From Actinoplanes oryzae (GTDB taxonomy: Bacteria; Actinomycetota; Actinomycetes; Mycobacteriales; Micromonosporaceae): DNA of 39,619 nucleotides. The notes beneath the pieces are model-generated. The model ran no database searches and was not told the DNA's origin. It saw only the letters and a program-made list of their open reading frames with translations. Numbering within the stretch: the first letter of the stretch is position 1; each line of letters opens with the position of its first letter. The translations under genes were made by a program, and so were the position numbers. Positions 15,408 through 24,229 of the stretch are shown in pieces. The stretch spans positions 1-39,619 of the forward strand of contig NZ_JAUQWH010000080.1 in the NCBI RefSeq assembly GCF_030757795.1, in the 5' to 3' direction.

Positions 15408-15423
15408 GTGTTACCGGTACCAC
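15408..15423. promoter_or_regulatory. Palindrome in the SDR/XRE gap
   Basis: GTG (15408-15410), the 8-bp palindrome TACCGGTA (15412-15419) and CAC (15421-15423) form a 16-bp inverted repeat with one mismatched pair. It lies 20 nt before the XRE ATG and 44 nt from the SDR start, so it probably regulates one or both. The TACCGGTA core also occurs in the operators upstream of the LacI gene near 28920. Confidence 0.55.
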
Positions 15424-15442
15424 GAGGAACAGGAACAGAGCC

Positions 15443-16273
15443 ATGGACAACGAGCTGGGCGCCTTTCTCCGCGCACGCCGCGAGCTGGTGCACCCGGAGG
15501 ACGTGGGGCTGCGCGCGACCGGGCTACGCCGGGTGAAGGGTCTGCGCCGCGAGGAGGTGGCGTTGCTCGCCGGCATCAGCGCCGAGTACTACCTGCGGCT
15601 CGAGCAGGGTCGTGACCGCAATCCCTCGGCGCAGGTGCTGGAGGCCGTCGCGCGGGTGTTGCGGCTGGATGCGGACGCTACCGCGTACCTGCGGGAACTG
15701 GCCCGCCCGCAACCGCGCCGCCGCGGGCCGCGCAGCGTGGAAGAGGTGCCGGCCGGCCTGCGGATGCTGCTCGACACGATCAATGTCCCGGCATTCGTGG
15801 TCAACCGCTATCGCGACGTGCTCGCCGCCAATGCTCTGGCCGTGGCGCTGTCGCCGCTGATGGCACCGGGCACCAATCGGCTGCGGGTGCTGTTCACCGA
15901 TCCGGCGGCGCGCGAATACCACCCGGACTGGGAGGACAACACGGCGAGCGTGGTGGCGCAATTGCGCGCGGAAACCGGCACGGACCCGGACGATCCGCGC
16001 CTGGCCGAGCTGATCGCCGAGTTGTCGCAAGCCAGTGACCGCTTCCGCCGGCTGTGGGCGCGCCACGACGTCCACCGCGGCGGCAGCGGAAGCGGCACCA
16101 TCCGCCACCCGCACGCCGGCGACCTGTCCCTGCGCCGCGAGAAACTGGCGGTGCTGGGCGCCGACGGGCTGCAGCTGGTCATGTACCACGCGGAACCGGG
16201 CAGCCCGTCGGCGGAAGCGCTGGCCCGGCTGGCGGCTCAGTCCGGGAGTGCCCTGGACACCGTCCCGCGGTAG
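15443..16273 (+). CDS. XRE-family regulator with MmyB-like ligand-binding domain
   Basis: A 276-residue protein. Residues 1-85 are a lambda-repressor-like helix-turn-helix: LGAFLRARRELV, then RRVKGLRREEVALLAGISAEYYLRLEQGRD and VLEAVARVLRL. Residues 105-265 form the MmyB-like domain: VPAFVVNRYRDVLAANALAVAL, LFTDPAAREYHPDWED, LWARHDV, and HPHAGDLSLRREKLAV. The C-terminal domain is thought to bind a small hydrophobic ligand. Such regulators usually control a divergent oxidoreductase, here the SDR at 15364. The stop overlaps the M48 gene by 37 nt convergently. Confidence 0.92.
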   Translation: MDNELGAFLRARRELVHPEDVGLRATGLRRVKGLRREEVALLAGISAEYYLRLEQGRDRNPSAQVLEAVARVLRLDADATAYLRELARPQPRRRGPRSVEEVPAGLRMLLDTINVPAFVVNRYRDVLAANALAVALSPLMAPGTNRLRVLFTDPAAREYHPDWEDNTASVVAQLRAETGTDPDDPRLAELIAELSQASDRFRRLWARHDVHRGGSGSGTIRHPHAGDLSLRREKLAVLGADGLQLVMYHAEPGSPSAEALARLAAQSGSALDTVPR

Positions 16274-18777
16274 ACCTCCGCGAGGTGATCCGCGCTGCGG
16301 TACAGGGCAGGCAGGTTGTCGGGGCACGAGCTCGTGAAGTCGCGCAGCTCGCGGATCGCGGCCCGGTACTCCACGCCGAGCCGGTCGTCGGGCGGCGGCG
16401 GGAAGCCCGCGGCGCGATCCGCGGCAGCCCGCTGCCGGCGGCACACGGCGGCCTGGGCAGCCTCGGTGTGCCCGTCGCGGTCACCGATCAGGTAGGCGTA
16501 GCTCGCCTGGTTCATGTCACCGAGGGTCATCAGTCCGCCGCCCATCAGCCAGGTGATCAGCCGGTGATCGCGTTCGACGGCGAGCTGCGCCGCGGTGGGC
16601 AGGGGCGGCGGCGCCAGCACCGGCACGGCATGACCGGCCGCCGGCGACCACACCGTCATGGCGAGGCCCCCGGCCAGTGCCGTCGCGACGGGTACGGACG
16701 CCCACCACCGTCCGGGCCCGGTCACCCCGGCAGGACGCCGGGTGCGGACGCCCAGGGCGATCAGCACCGCCACGGCGCCTGTCGCCGGTAACACCTGCAG
16801 CGGCCGCGCGGCGAGAATGCTGTCCACCTGCCAGCCGGCCCGCCGATGCAACTCGATCGTGGCGGCGCAGCACAGCACGGCCAGCAGCCAGGTGGCCCAC
16901 GCCGCGCTCACCCAGTCCCGCCGCCGGGCCACGGCCAGCGCGATCACGAGCTGACCGGCGGCCGCCACGGTGAGTTCCCAGGCCGACGACACCAGGGCAC
17001 CCTGCCCGCCGGCCGGGTGCCCGGCCGTCACACGCAGCAGCCCCACGACGACGGCCCATCCGCCGAAGGCGACGGCCGCCGCGATCGTCCCGTACCGGAT
17101 GCGCCCGGTCCAGCCGTGGGTGAGCAGCAGCGGCACGAGCCAGAAGACGATGACCCCCACGACGGTGATCTTCTGGCCGGCGAAAATGAACACCATGACG
17201 GTCGTACCGGTCACCGGCGCATCCGCCGCGAGACCCGGGATGCCGGCGGCGTAGGTGCCCGCCTGTCGCAGCGCCGGGTTGAGGAAGGCGGTCCACGTGT
17301 TGTCGGCGGTGAACCGCTGGCCGTGCAGCTGGCCGGCACTCGCTGCGGCCAGCACCGTCAGCGCCGCCGCGACCAGCAGACCGCTGCAGCCGCCGGAGCG
17401 TGCCCCGAGCTGCCGGGCGCAGTATCCGGCCCAGCCGCACAGCACCACGCTCGTGCCGACCAGCAGTGCCATGACCACCAGACCCGGCATGGTGACGAAA
17501 CCGTCGACCGCCACGCCATTGGTCTGCAGCGCCGCCACGTACCCCAGGCACAGCCCGCAGCCCAGTGCCAGTCCCGCGCGCGCGAAGACCCGCCCGGTGC
17601 CGCCCGCCTCCCGGTATGCCGCTCCCCGCCGCGCGATCACCCAGATCCAGGCAGCGATCCCGGCCGCCCACAGCCAGGTCATGATGTCGTACGAATGATT
17701 GCCGTACCGCACCACGTTGAGCTGCCCCAGCGCCGCGCTCAGGTGCTGCCACGCAAGTTGCAGTGCCAGCCCGCCCGCGAACACCTCCGCGAAGCCGGGC
17801 CGCAGCAGCAGCGTGGCGTCCCGCAGCACGGCATCGCGGGCCCCCCGGCTCGGATGGGTGGCGATCCAGCGCAGCACCCGCCGCCGGGGCTGCGCCGTCA
17901 GCGACCGGTAGGGGTCGTTGCTGCCCGTCCAAGCGGCCGCCGCCGCGTCGGCGTAGAGCTCCCGCGACCGCAGCACGGCGGTGCGCGCGACGTAGATGAG
18001 CGCGATCAGCAGGCTCAGCCGACCGGCGACACCGGCGCCGAACTCGTTGGCCAGCGGGAAGGAGGGCGGCAACCGCCACGGGTCGTGGCTCAGCAGCAGC
18101 GGGTCGGCGGCCACGATCAGATAGGGCACGACCGCCACGAGCAGGAAAGCCCGCCAGACGGCAAGTGTGGTGAACGTGGTCGTGACGTCCCGGTGCCGGA
18201 CGTGGGCGAGCTCGTGCAACACGATGGCTTCGAAGGCCGGCCGGTCCCGCCCGGCAAGCGCGACCAGGCCCGCGTCCAGACAGATCAGGGGCCGGCGGCC
18301 GCGACCGAAGGCCAGCCCGCCGGCCCGCATGCTCGTCGCGTCGAGCAGGAACTCGGGCTGCCGCACCCCGGCCCTGGCCACCAGTGCGCCCAGGGGTGCC
18401 CGCAGGCTGTCCCTGATCTCCGGGAACTCGGCGAGCGGCCGCAGCCCGGCCCGGCGGATCTGCCGGCCCGGCCGGGTGTAGTAGAACGCCGCAGTGACCA
18501 GGGCCAGGGCGAGCAGGCCGGCGAGGAGCCAGCCGAGCTGCCACGCCATCGTCCCAGCCATGCACTCGTTGTAGGCGTGGCGTTCCGCGTCGGTGTTGGT
18601 GGGGCTGACGTACGCGCCGGTCCGCACCTCGCAGCCGGGGCCCGGCAGCGTCCCGTCGACCGGCCACAACGCGACCATGCTCCCGTGCAGGTAGACGGTG
18701 GACGACACCGCCAGCACGATCAGGGTGACGAGACGTTGGGTCGTGCCGGACGGCACGTCCTCGCCGGGGACTTTCAC
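16237..18777 (-). CDS. Polytopic M48-family zinc metalloprotease with extra membrane domain
   Basis: From GTG 18777 the protein is 846 residues. Two N-terminal membrane helices precede a cytosolic-side protease core: HELAH at 188-192 gives two zinc ligands and the catalytic Glu, and SRELYAD supplies the third ligand Glu273 and Asp277. Family proteases such as HtpX end near 300 residues. Here about ten further membrane segments follow (roughly residues 330-750), then a soluble tail of about 100 residues with CRRQRAAADRAAGF. It could be a membrane sensor-protease or a quality-control protease. Its start overlaps the upstream gene's stop as GTGA, so the small protein encoded there is probably a dedicated partner. 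Confidence 0.85.
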   Translation of the reverse strand: MKVPGEDVPSGTTQRLVTLIVLAVSSTVYLHGSMVALWPVDGTLPGPGCEVRTGAYVSPTNTDAERHAYNECMAGTMAWQLGWLLAGLLALALVTAAFYYTRPGRQIRRAGLRPLAEFPEIRDSLRAPLGALVARAGVRQPEFLLDATSMRAGGLAFGRGRRPLICLDAGLVALAGRDRPAFEAIVLHELAHVRHRDVTTTFTTLAVWRAFLLVAVVPYLIVAADPLLLSHDPWRLPPSFPLANEFGAGVAGRLSLLIALIYVARTAVLRSRELYADAAAAAWTGSNDPYRSLTAQPRRRVLRWIATHPSRGARDAVLRDATLLLRPGFAEVFAGGLALQLAWQHLSAALGQLNVVRYGNHSYDIMTWLWAAGIAAWIWVIARRGAAYREAGGTGRVFARAGLALGCGLCLGYVAALQTNGVAVDGFVTMPGLVVMALLVGTSVVLCGWAGYCARQLGARSGGCSGLLVAAALTVLAAASAGQLHGQRFTADNTWTAFLNPALRQAGTYAAGIPGLAADAPVTGTTVMVFIFAGQKITVVGVIVFWLVPLLLTHGWTGRIRYGTIAAAVAFGGWAVVVGLLRVTAGHPAGGQGALVSSAWELTVAAAGQLVIALAVARRRDWVSAAWATWLLAVLCCAATIELHRRAGWQVDSILAARPLQVLPATGAVAVLIALGVRTRRPAGVTGPGRWWASVPVATALAGGLAMTVWSPAAGHAVPVLAPPPLPTAAQLAVERDHRLITWLMGGGLMTLGDMNQASYAYLIGDRDGHTEAAQAAVCRRQRAAADRAAGFPPPPDDRLGVEYRAAIRELRDFTSSCPDNLPALYRSADHLAEVYRGTVSRALPD

Positions 18778-19235
18778 GCGTGGTGCTCCAGCAGGGCGCG
18801 GACCACTTCCGCGCACTGGTCGGCCAGCCGCGGATCATCCGTACGGACGCCGACCAGCTGCCGCACCCCGGCGACCGTCTCCTCGAGCGTCTCGGCGCCG
18901 ACCGGCCCGGACGGCACCGGATCGCGGCGTTTCCGGAGCCCCTTGACAGCCTTGACGAGCCGGCGTCCGGTCAGGTCGGTTGCCCGGCCCAGCAGGTGCT
19001 CGTAGACGGTGGTCGCCACCGACAACGCCACCGGGGTCAGCGCCAGCACCACCGTGTCGATACCCGAGCCGAGCTCCGCGTCAGGGCGGGACCGCGCGTC
19101 GATCACGCCGCCGGGGTCGCTCAGGTATGCCCGGCTCACCGGCTCGAACACCACCAGCTCGTCCGGCGCCAGCGCGGCGACGATCCGCCGCGCGAACCCG
19201 GTGACGAACTGCTCCGCAGCTGTCGGTTCCCCCAT
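18774..19235 (-). CDS. Uncharacterised 153-residue protein coupled to the M48 protease
   Basis: I do not recognise a family. The protein begins GEPTAAEQFVTGFARRIVAALAPDE. It contains FEPVSRAYLSDPGG and a hydrophobic patch, GSGIDTVVLALTPVALSVATTVY, which could be one membrane helix or a buried core, and ends with a basic patch (VKGLRKRRDPVP) and helical QLVGVRTDD to the C-terminus. It is the first gene of a two-gene operon with the M48 protease (GTGA overlap), suggesting it is a substrate, adaptor or inhibitor of that protease. Confidence 0.7.
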   Translation of the reverse strand: MGEPTAAEQFVTGFARRIVAALAPDELVVFEPVSRAYLSDPGGVIDARSRPDAELGSGIDTVVLALTPVALSVATTVYEHLLGRATDLTGRRLVKAVKGLRKRRDPVPSGPVGAETLEETVAGVRQLVGVRTDDPRLADQCAEVVRALLEHHA

Positions 19236-19372
19236 CGTTGTCCCCGCTCTCCGCCGGGACCACGACGAGGATCCCGGGCGCAGCGCTCAACGAGGCCGCC
19301 GGGATGCGGTCGCCGACGGGTGCGGCTTATGCGGGCAAACGCGGAGAATGGCTCACCCGACAGGGGCGTCGC

Positions 19373-19654
19373 TCAGGGGCGGGGCGACTGGCGGGTCCAG
19401 GCGCGCTCGCCGCGGCGGGTGGTGGCGGCGACGCAGCGGCGGCAGATGTGGCCGATCTGGTCGGCGGACGTCAGCTGGTCGCTGGGCCGGAAGTCGAAGG
19501 GTACGTGCGGGAAGCGCCGCAGCCGCGCCTTGTGCAGCGGCAGCCCGCACACCGTCTGGTTCTGCCCCTGCTCCCACGCGTGCACCTCGCCGCAGGGCTG
19601 TCGCACCCCGTCGTCGTCGACCCATTCGCTGGACGCCGCCACCGCCTTGCTCAT
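19373..19654 (-). CDS. Small cysteine/histidine-rich protein, putative zinc binder
   Basis: A 93-residue protein from ATG 19654. Cysteines and histidines occur as PCGEVHAWEQ, VCGLPLHKARLRRFPHVPFD and HICRRCV, enough for one or two zinc sites. The pattern is that of small actinobacterial proteins of unknown function; no enzyme motif is visible. It lies 35 nt after the glycoside hydrolase stop on the same strand and may be co-transcribed with it. The upstream in-frame ATG at 19720 would overlap the hydrolase and is less likely. Confidence 0.6.
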   Translation of the reverse strand: MSKAVAASSEWVDDDGVRQPCGEVHAWEQGQNQTVCGLPLHKARLRRFPHVPFDFRPSDQLTSADQIGHICRRCVAATTRRGERAWTRQSPRP

Positions 19655-19689
19655 GGGGCGCGCATGCCCGCCGCGCCGCGTTTCACACC

Positions 19690-21747
19690 TCACCCGCCGG
19701 AGGCGGTCACGGGACGCCACAGCTGGAGGGCCGTGATGCCGAAGACGCCCGGTGCGGTGACGCGCAGGCGGTCGGTGGTCAGGGGCGGGTCGACGGTGAT
19801 GCGGTTGACGGCGCGGCCGGCCGGGGTGGTGGGGTCGCGGCGCTGGCCGGGGACGTCGCGCCAGGTGGTGCCGTCGAGATATTGCAGCGCGTACGAGGCC
19901 GGGGCCCGCACGCCGCCGCCGTCGTCGTAGAAGGCGATGCGCACGTCCGAGATCGCCCTGGCCGCGCCGAGGTCGATCTGCAGCCAGTCGGAGGCGTTCG
20001 GGGTGCCGTAGTTCGTCCAGCGCGTCGTCGGCACGTCGAGGTGCCAGTCCTGGCCGTCGATGGCGTCGGCGGGGGTGTCGCCGGGCCAGGTGTAGGAGGC
20101 GGTGGCCCTCGGATATCCGGCGCCGGTGACGTTGACCGCGTCGTCGACCATCGGATCCTGTGCCCGGGCGACGGTGTCCACGGGCAGCGTGACGTCACCC
20201 ACGGTGGGCCGGCTCAGCGCGAGTGCGCCGTCGATCCACACCCGGAAACCCGCACCCTTGCCGTACGCCGTCCCGTCGCGATCCCACACGACGGTCAGCT
20301 CCCGCCCGTGGTACGGCACGTTCTCGACGGCGAAGTGGTCCCATGACGCCGGGGCGAGCGGGGCGATGCGCACGGATGCGTTCGCCTGCGGCCGGATCCC
20401 GAGCAGCCCGGAGAGGATCAGATCGGTGTAGGTGGAGTGGTTGTAGTCCTCGCTGTGCCCGTGGCTGTCGTAGAGCCAGCGGTTCTCGTCGGGGTGGTGC
20501 GCCTCGGCGACGTACGGGCGGCCGTCCTTGCGCTGGGTCAGGGCGTATCCGCGCAGCAGGGCCAGGTAGTCGGCGCGGTCGACGGCGGACTGGGCCGGGT
20601 AGCCGAGCAGCTGGTTGGCCAGGGCGGTGAGGGTCTGGCTCGTCGCGTAGGGCCAGCTCGGGCCGTCCCAGCGGCAGCACCCGTCCGTCGCCTCGTGCAT
20701 GAACCACGGGCTGCGGCGCTCGGTGGTCGCCGGCCCGTACGCCGCGGCAAAGCCCTGCGGATCGGTCAGCTGCGCCCAGGCCGGGGCGGAGGAGGCCGGC
20801 GGCATGTGGAAGTACCACGGGACGTATCCCATCAGCTCCCGGTCGGATATCGGCGCGAACGTGTCGCGCTGCACGTGCTGGTAGAAGGTCCCGTGCCACA
20901 GCTTGCCGAGGTTGGTACGCAGGGCGGCCGCCTCACGCTCGTACCGTCGCGCGGTCGTGGGATCCCCGGCCCGGCGCAGGATCGCCGCCAGTGCGAGCGC
21001 GTCGCCGTACTGATAGGCGTTGAGCGTCGGCCGGAAGCCGTCGCCGCCGTGGTAGGGATCCGCGGTCTGGTAGGAGCCGGCGGTGTACTCCATGGCGTCC
21101 CACACCGGGGTCTGCCAGTAGAGGCCGCGGGCGCTGTCGTAGTTCGACGTCTTCCAGCCCTCGTACTGCCGGCGCAGCGCGGGCAGCCGGTCGACGAGGA
21201 ACTGCCAGTCGCCGGTCACCTCGGCGCGGGCGACGGCGGCGTCGACGGCCCAGAAGGAGTACTGGTGGGCCCAGTCGGTGGTGTTCTTGTTGAGTTCCTC
21301 GGTAGCGGGCTTGGCCGTGGATCCCGAGCCGGTCAGCCAGTAGTCGAGATAGTCGTCGAGGTAGCGGCGGTCGCGCAGCCAGCGCCCCTCGTAGAGGTGG
21401 TGCCCGGCCGCGGCGTTGATGCCGCCGAAGGGCGCGGAGTAGCCGACCGGGCCGAGGAACTCGGTGACGATCCAGCCGTCCGCGGCGCCGGTGTACTTCA
21501 GCGCCTCCTTGAACGTGCGCCACCGGTAGTAGTAGGTGGCCTCCAGGTCGGCGTCGGGCAGGTCGACGAAGGGGATGTTCGCCTCGTACCAGTCGGGCTC
21601 GGCGAGGGTGCCACCCGGCTCCGCGGCGGAGGCCAGCAGCGCCGGGTGGTCGAGGAAGCTCGTTCCGCGCGGAGCCGCATGAGCGGCGGCGGCCCCGGGC
21701 AGGAGCAGGGCGAGGACAGCCGAGGAACGCACCCACCACGTCGACAT
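19690..21747 (-). CDS. Secreted glycoside hydrolase, MGH1/GH63-like catalytic domain plus F5/8 type C module
   Basis: A 685-residue exported protein. The signal peptide is VRSSAVLALLLPGAAAAHAAP. Residues about 50-480 are an (alpha/alpha)6-barrel-type domain: YYRWRTFKEALKYT, FLGPVGYSAPFGGINAAAGHH, WAHQYSFWAVDAA, MEYTAGSYQTADPYHGGDGFRPTLNAYQYGDALAL and DYNHSTYTDLILSGLLG. This resembles the MGH1-like / GH63-trehalase group. Residues about 545-685 form a discoidin (F5/8 C, CBM32-like) module, with TRWTNYGTPNASDWLQIDLG and FGITALQLW. It probably trims extracellular sugars and docks on glycans; substrate and family number are uncertain. It diverges from a short ORF at 21787. Confidence 0.8.
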   Translation of the reverse strand: MSTWWVRSSAVLALLLPGAAAAHAAPRGTSFLDHPALLASAAEPGGTLAEPDWYEANIPFVDLPDADLEATYYYRWRTFKEALKYTGAADGWIVTEFLGPVGYSAPFGGINAAAGHHLYEGRWLRDRRYLDDYLDYWLTGSGSTAKPATEELNKNTTDWAHQYSFWAVDAAVARAEVTGDWQFLVDRLPALRRQYEGWKTSNYDSARGLYWQTPVWDAMEYTAGSYQTADPYHGGDGFRPTLNAYQYGDALALAAILRRAGDPTTARRYEREAAALRTNLGKLWHGTFYQHVQRDTFAPISDRELMGYVPWYFHMPPASSAPAWAQLTDPQGFAAAYGPATTERRSPWFMHEATDGCCRWDGPSWPYATSQTLTALANQLLGYPAQSAVDRADYLALLRGYALTQRKDGRPYVAEAHHPDENRWLYDSHGHSEDYNHSTYTDLILSGLLGIRPQANASVRIAPLAPASWDHFAVENVPYHGRELTVVWDRDGTAYGKGAGFRVWIDGALALSRPTVGDVTLPVDTVARAQDPMVDDAVNVTGAGYPRATASYTWPGDTPADAIDGQDWHLDVPTTRWTNYGTPNASDWLQIDLGAARAISDVRIAFYDDGGGVRAPASYALQYLDGTTWRDVPGQRRDPTTPAGRAVNRITVDPPLTTDRLRVTAPGVFGITALQLWRPVTASGG

Positions 21748-21786
21748 GTGTCGATCGAATCAGCTCGCCGTCCGCCAGACAAGGGC

Positions 21787-21936
21787 ATGGCCCTGAGTCC
21801 CGAGCAGCGCGAACGCCTGCGACAGCTTCTGGAGAGAGAACTGCGCGCCGCAGTCGCTCCCGCGCGGAAGGCGGCCGGGCCACCTGACACCGCTCTCGGA
21901 CAGCCGGGCGGCGGCGCCGCGGGCACAGGCTCATGA
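21787..21936 (+). CDS. Possible small protein (49 residues)
   Basis: The ORF begins MALSPEQRERLRQLLEREL, a plausible amphipathic helix, and ends in a Pro/Gly/Ala-rich tail. It fills most of the 238-nt gap between the divergent glycoside hydrolase and aldo/keto reductase genes. An AAGGG lies too close to the ATG to be a good ribosome site. No family is recognised. Confidence 0.35.
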   Translation: MALSPEQRERLRQLLERELRAAVAPARKAAGPPDTALGQPGGGAAGTGS

Positions 21937-21985
21937 CGGCGACCATGGATGGCCGGATCGTGCCCGGTGGTGTTTGGATGGTCAC

Positions 21986-22996
21986 ATGGAGCACAGATAC
22001 GTCGGCGCCAGCGGACTGCGGGTCAGCGAGCTCGGCCTGGGGACCATGACCTTCGGCAACGAGGCGGACGAGGCCACCTCGCACCGGCTGCTCGACCAGT
22101 ACGTGGAGGCGGGCGGCACGTTCATCGACACGGCCGACGTGTACGCGGGCGGCGCGTCCGAGACCATCATCGGCCGCTGGCTGGCCCGGCAGGCGCGCGG
22201 CAGCGTGGTGCTCGCGACCAAGTTCTTCTGGGCCACCGGCTCCGGGGAGAACGACATCGGCGCGGGCCGGCGGCACATCCTCGACGCCGTGGACGCGAGC
22301 CTGCGCCGGCTGCGGACCGATTACATCGACCTCTATCAGGTGCACTGCTTCGACGCGGGCACCCCGATCGAGGAGACACTGTCCACCCTCGACGGGCTCG
22401 TCCGGGCCGGCAAGGTACGCCACCTGGGCGTCAGCAACTACGCGGCGTGGCAGCTGCAGAAGTCCGCCGACCTGGCGCGGCACCGCGGCTGGGAGCCCTT
22501 CGTGGCCGCGCAGCCGCTCTACAACCTCATCGACCGCGATATCGAGCTCGACCTGCTGCCGGTGTCGCGCAACGAGGGCGTCGGCATCATCCCCTGGTCG
22601 CCGTTGCGCGGCGGCTGGCTCACGGGCAAGTACCGCCGCGGCATGACGCAGGCGCCGCCGGACACCCGCTGGGAGGCCGACAAGCAGCCGTGGCTGGGCG
22701 ACTGGGAGAACAGCGTCGACGAGCGCACCTGGACGATCACCGACACGCTGCTCGCCGTCGCCGACGAGACGGGCCGCTCCCCCGCCCAGGTCGCCCTCCG
22801 CTGGCTCCTGCAGCGCCCGCAGGTGACCGCCCCGATCATCGGCGCCCGCACCCCGAGCCAGCTCGCCGACAACCTCGGCGCCACCGGCTGGACCCTGGAC
22901 GACAAGCACATCGAACGCCTCACCGCCGCGGGCGCCAAACCCCTGCCCTACCCGTACGCCTACCTGGCCCGCTCCCCCCGCACGCACCAGCTGTGA
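21986..22996 (+). CDS. Aldo/keto reductase
   Basis: A 336-residue NADPH-dependent reductase of the AKR superfamily. The catalytic tetrad is visible: Asp48 and Tyr53 (IDTADVY), Lys79 (LATKFFW) and His120 (YQVHCFD). LGVSNYAAWQL, QPLYNLIDRDIE and IIPWSPLRGGWLTGKYRRG match the AKR11/12-like branch, often annotated as sugar or ion-channel beta-subunit-related reductases. GRSPAQVALRWLLQRPQVTAPIIGARTPSQL is the C-terminal cofactor region. ATG 21986 begins the conserved strand EHRYVGASGL. The carbonyl substrate is unknown. Confidence 0.92.
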   Translation: MEHRYVGASGLRVSELGLGTMTFGNEADEATSHRLLDQYVEAGGTFIDTADVYAGGASETIIGRWLARQARGSVVLATKFFWATGSGENDIGAGRRHILDAVDASLRRLRTDYIDLYQVHCFDAGTPIEETLSTLDGLVRAGKVRHLGVSNYAAWQLQKSADLARHRGWEPFVAAQPLYNLIDRDIELDLLPVSRNEGVGIIPWSPLRGGWLTGKYRRGMTQAPPDTRWEADKQPWLGDWENSVDERTWTITDTLLAVADETGRSPAQVALRWLLQRPQVTAPIIGARTPSQLADNLGATGWTLDDKHIERLTAAGAKPLPYPYAYLARSPRTHQL

Positions 22997-23020
22997 TGTC
23001 CGGGAACCGGCAACGCCACC

Positions 23021-23059
23021 AAGGGCGGCATATGCGCCGAATCACGTATATCTGCCCTT
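23021..23059. other. Inverted repeat between the reductase and the second propeller gene
   Basis: AAGGGC (23021-23026) pairs with GCCCTT (23054-23059). Partial further pairing through ATAT is possible with a bulge. It lies 25 nt after the reductase stop and 13 nt before the propeller ATG. It may be a weak terminator of the reductase or an operator over the propeller promoter. The arms are short and the loop long, so this is tentative. Confidence 0.3.
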
Positions 23060-23071
23060 AAAGTCCCCGTC

Positions 23072-24226
23072 ATGATCCGACGCGTGTGGGCCGTGGCTGC
23101 GGTCCTCGTCCTTGGTGCCACCGTTCCCGCCACCCCGGCGCCCGCTGCCGGCCCGTCGACGTGGCCGCAGCCCGGCTCCGACTCCGGCAGGTCGTTCTAC
23201 AACCCCGGTGAAAACCTGCTGAACAGCTCCACCATCGGCAGACTGAAGCCGCGCTGGACCGCCCCCGCGGCACCGTCCGACTGCCCGGGCAGGGTCGGCC
23301 CGGTCGTCGCCGGCGGGCTCACACTCACCCAGGACACGTCCGGGTTGGTCGCCCGCGACTCGGCCACCGGGCGCACGGTGTGGCGCGACACCCGGATCTT
23401 CTTCGACCGGCTGGCCTATCACCTGGTCGTCGCGGGCACGACCGTGGTGGTGACCTCGAGCGACAGCCTGTGCGGCATCGAGGGCGGCGACGCCGACGGG
23501 TACGTGTGCGCCTTCGACCTGGCGACGGGGCGCCTGCTGTGGCGGCAATCGCCGAACACCGATGCCGCTCAGCTGATCGTCACCCGGGGCATGGTCATCG
23601 TCAGCGGCAACGACTACGGCACCGAGCCGAACGTCGAGGCGTACCGGCTGGCCGACGGCACCAGGGTGTGGGCCGACGGCGACAACACCGACGGGAGGCG
23701 GACCCTGTTCTCGCTGGTCCCGGTCGGGAACGATGTGCTCATCACCCAGGGTGGAGTGCCGCGACGGGTGGACGCGGTCACCGGGCGGACCACCGGCAGC
23801 TGGTCGTCCGCGTGGACCCCGCTGGCCGCGTACGGGGACTGGCTCTTCGTCGGGGACAGCGCGGACTGGTCGCTCAAGGCGATCCGTGTGTCCACCGGCG
23901 CTGTGGCATGGTCGGCCGACCGGGTGTCCGGCCGGGTCGCCACCGACGGACGGCGGCTGTACCTCGCGACCGGCACCTCTTTGGCGGCTTACGACGTCCC
24001 CTCGGGCAGGCGGGTCTGGAGGGCCGGACTCGGCGCCGAGGTGGGCCAGCCGCTTCGCGCGGGCGGCCTGGTCTATGTGTCGCTCGCCGGCCGGCCGGTG
24101 GCCGTCCGCAACGCGGCCACCGGCGCGAAGGTCGCCACCGTGCCGCAGCTGTCCGTGGTCTCGGCGATCGCCGGCGGTCGTCTGGTGGGCGCCGGCGCGA
24201 AGGGCCTGGTGGTCCTCGGGGTGTAG
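23072..24226 (+). CDS. Secreted PQQ-like beta-propeller protein, paralogue of the one at 10513
   Basis: A 384-residue protein. The signal peptide RRVWAVAAVLVLGATVPATPAPAAG is followed by WPQPGSDSGRSFYNPGENLLN, closely parallel to the paralogue's WAQPGYGPGQTYYNPGETTIN. Blades carry LVARDSATGRTVWRD, CAFDLATGRLLWRQ, AYRLADGTRVW, AIRVSTGAVAWSADR and AAYDVPSGRRVWRAG. Both paralogues keep the late blade GxxVGQPxRAGGLVY. No dehydrogenase residues are present. A role in ligand binding or envelope assembly is possible but unproven. No ribosome site is visible before the ATG. It is convergent with the next gene, with only 3 nt between stops. Confidence 0.85.
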   Translation: MIRRVWAVAAVLVLGATVPATPAPAAGPSTWPQPGSDSGRSFYNPGENLLNSSTIGRLKPRWTAPAAPSDCPGRVGPVVAGGLTLTQDTSGLVARDSATGRTVWRDTRIFFDRLAYHLVVAGTTVVVTSSDSLCGIEGGDADGYVCAFDLATGRLLWRQSPNTDAAQLIVTRGMVIVSGNDYGTEPNVEAYRLADGTRVWADGDNTDGRRTLFSLVPVGNDVLITQGGVPRRVDAVTGRTTGSWSSAWTPLAAYGDWLFVGDSADWSLKAIRVSTGAVAWSADRVSGRVATDGRRLYLATGTSLAAYDVPSGRRVWRAGLGAEVGQPLRAGGLVYVSLAGRPVAVRNAATGAKVATVPQLSVVSAIAGGRLVGAGAKGLVVLGV

Positions 24227-24229
24227 GGG

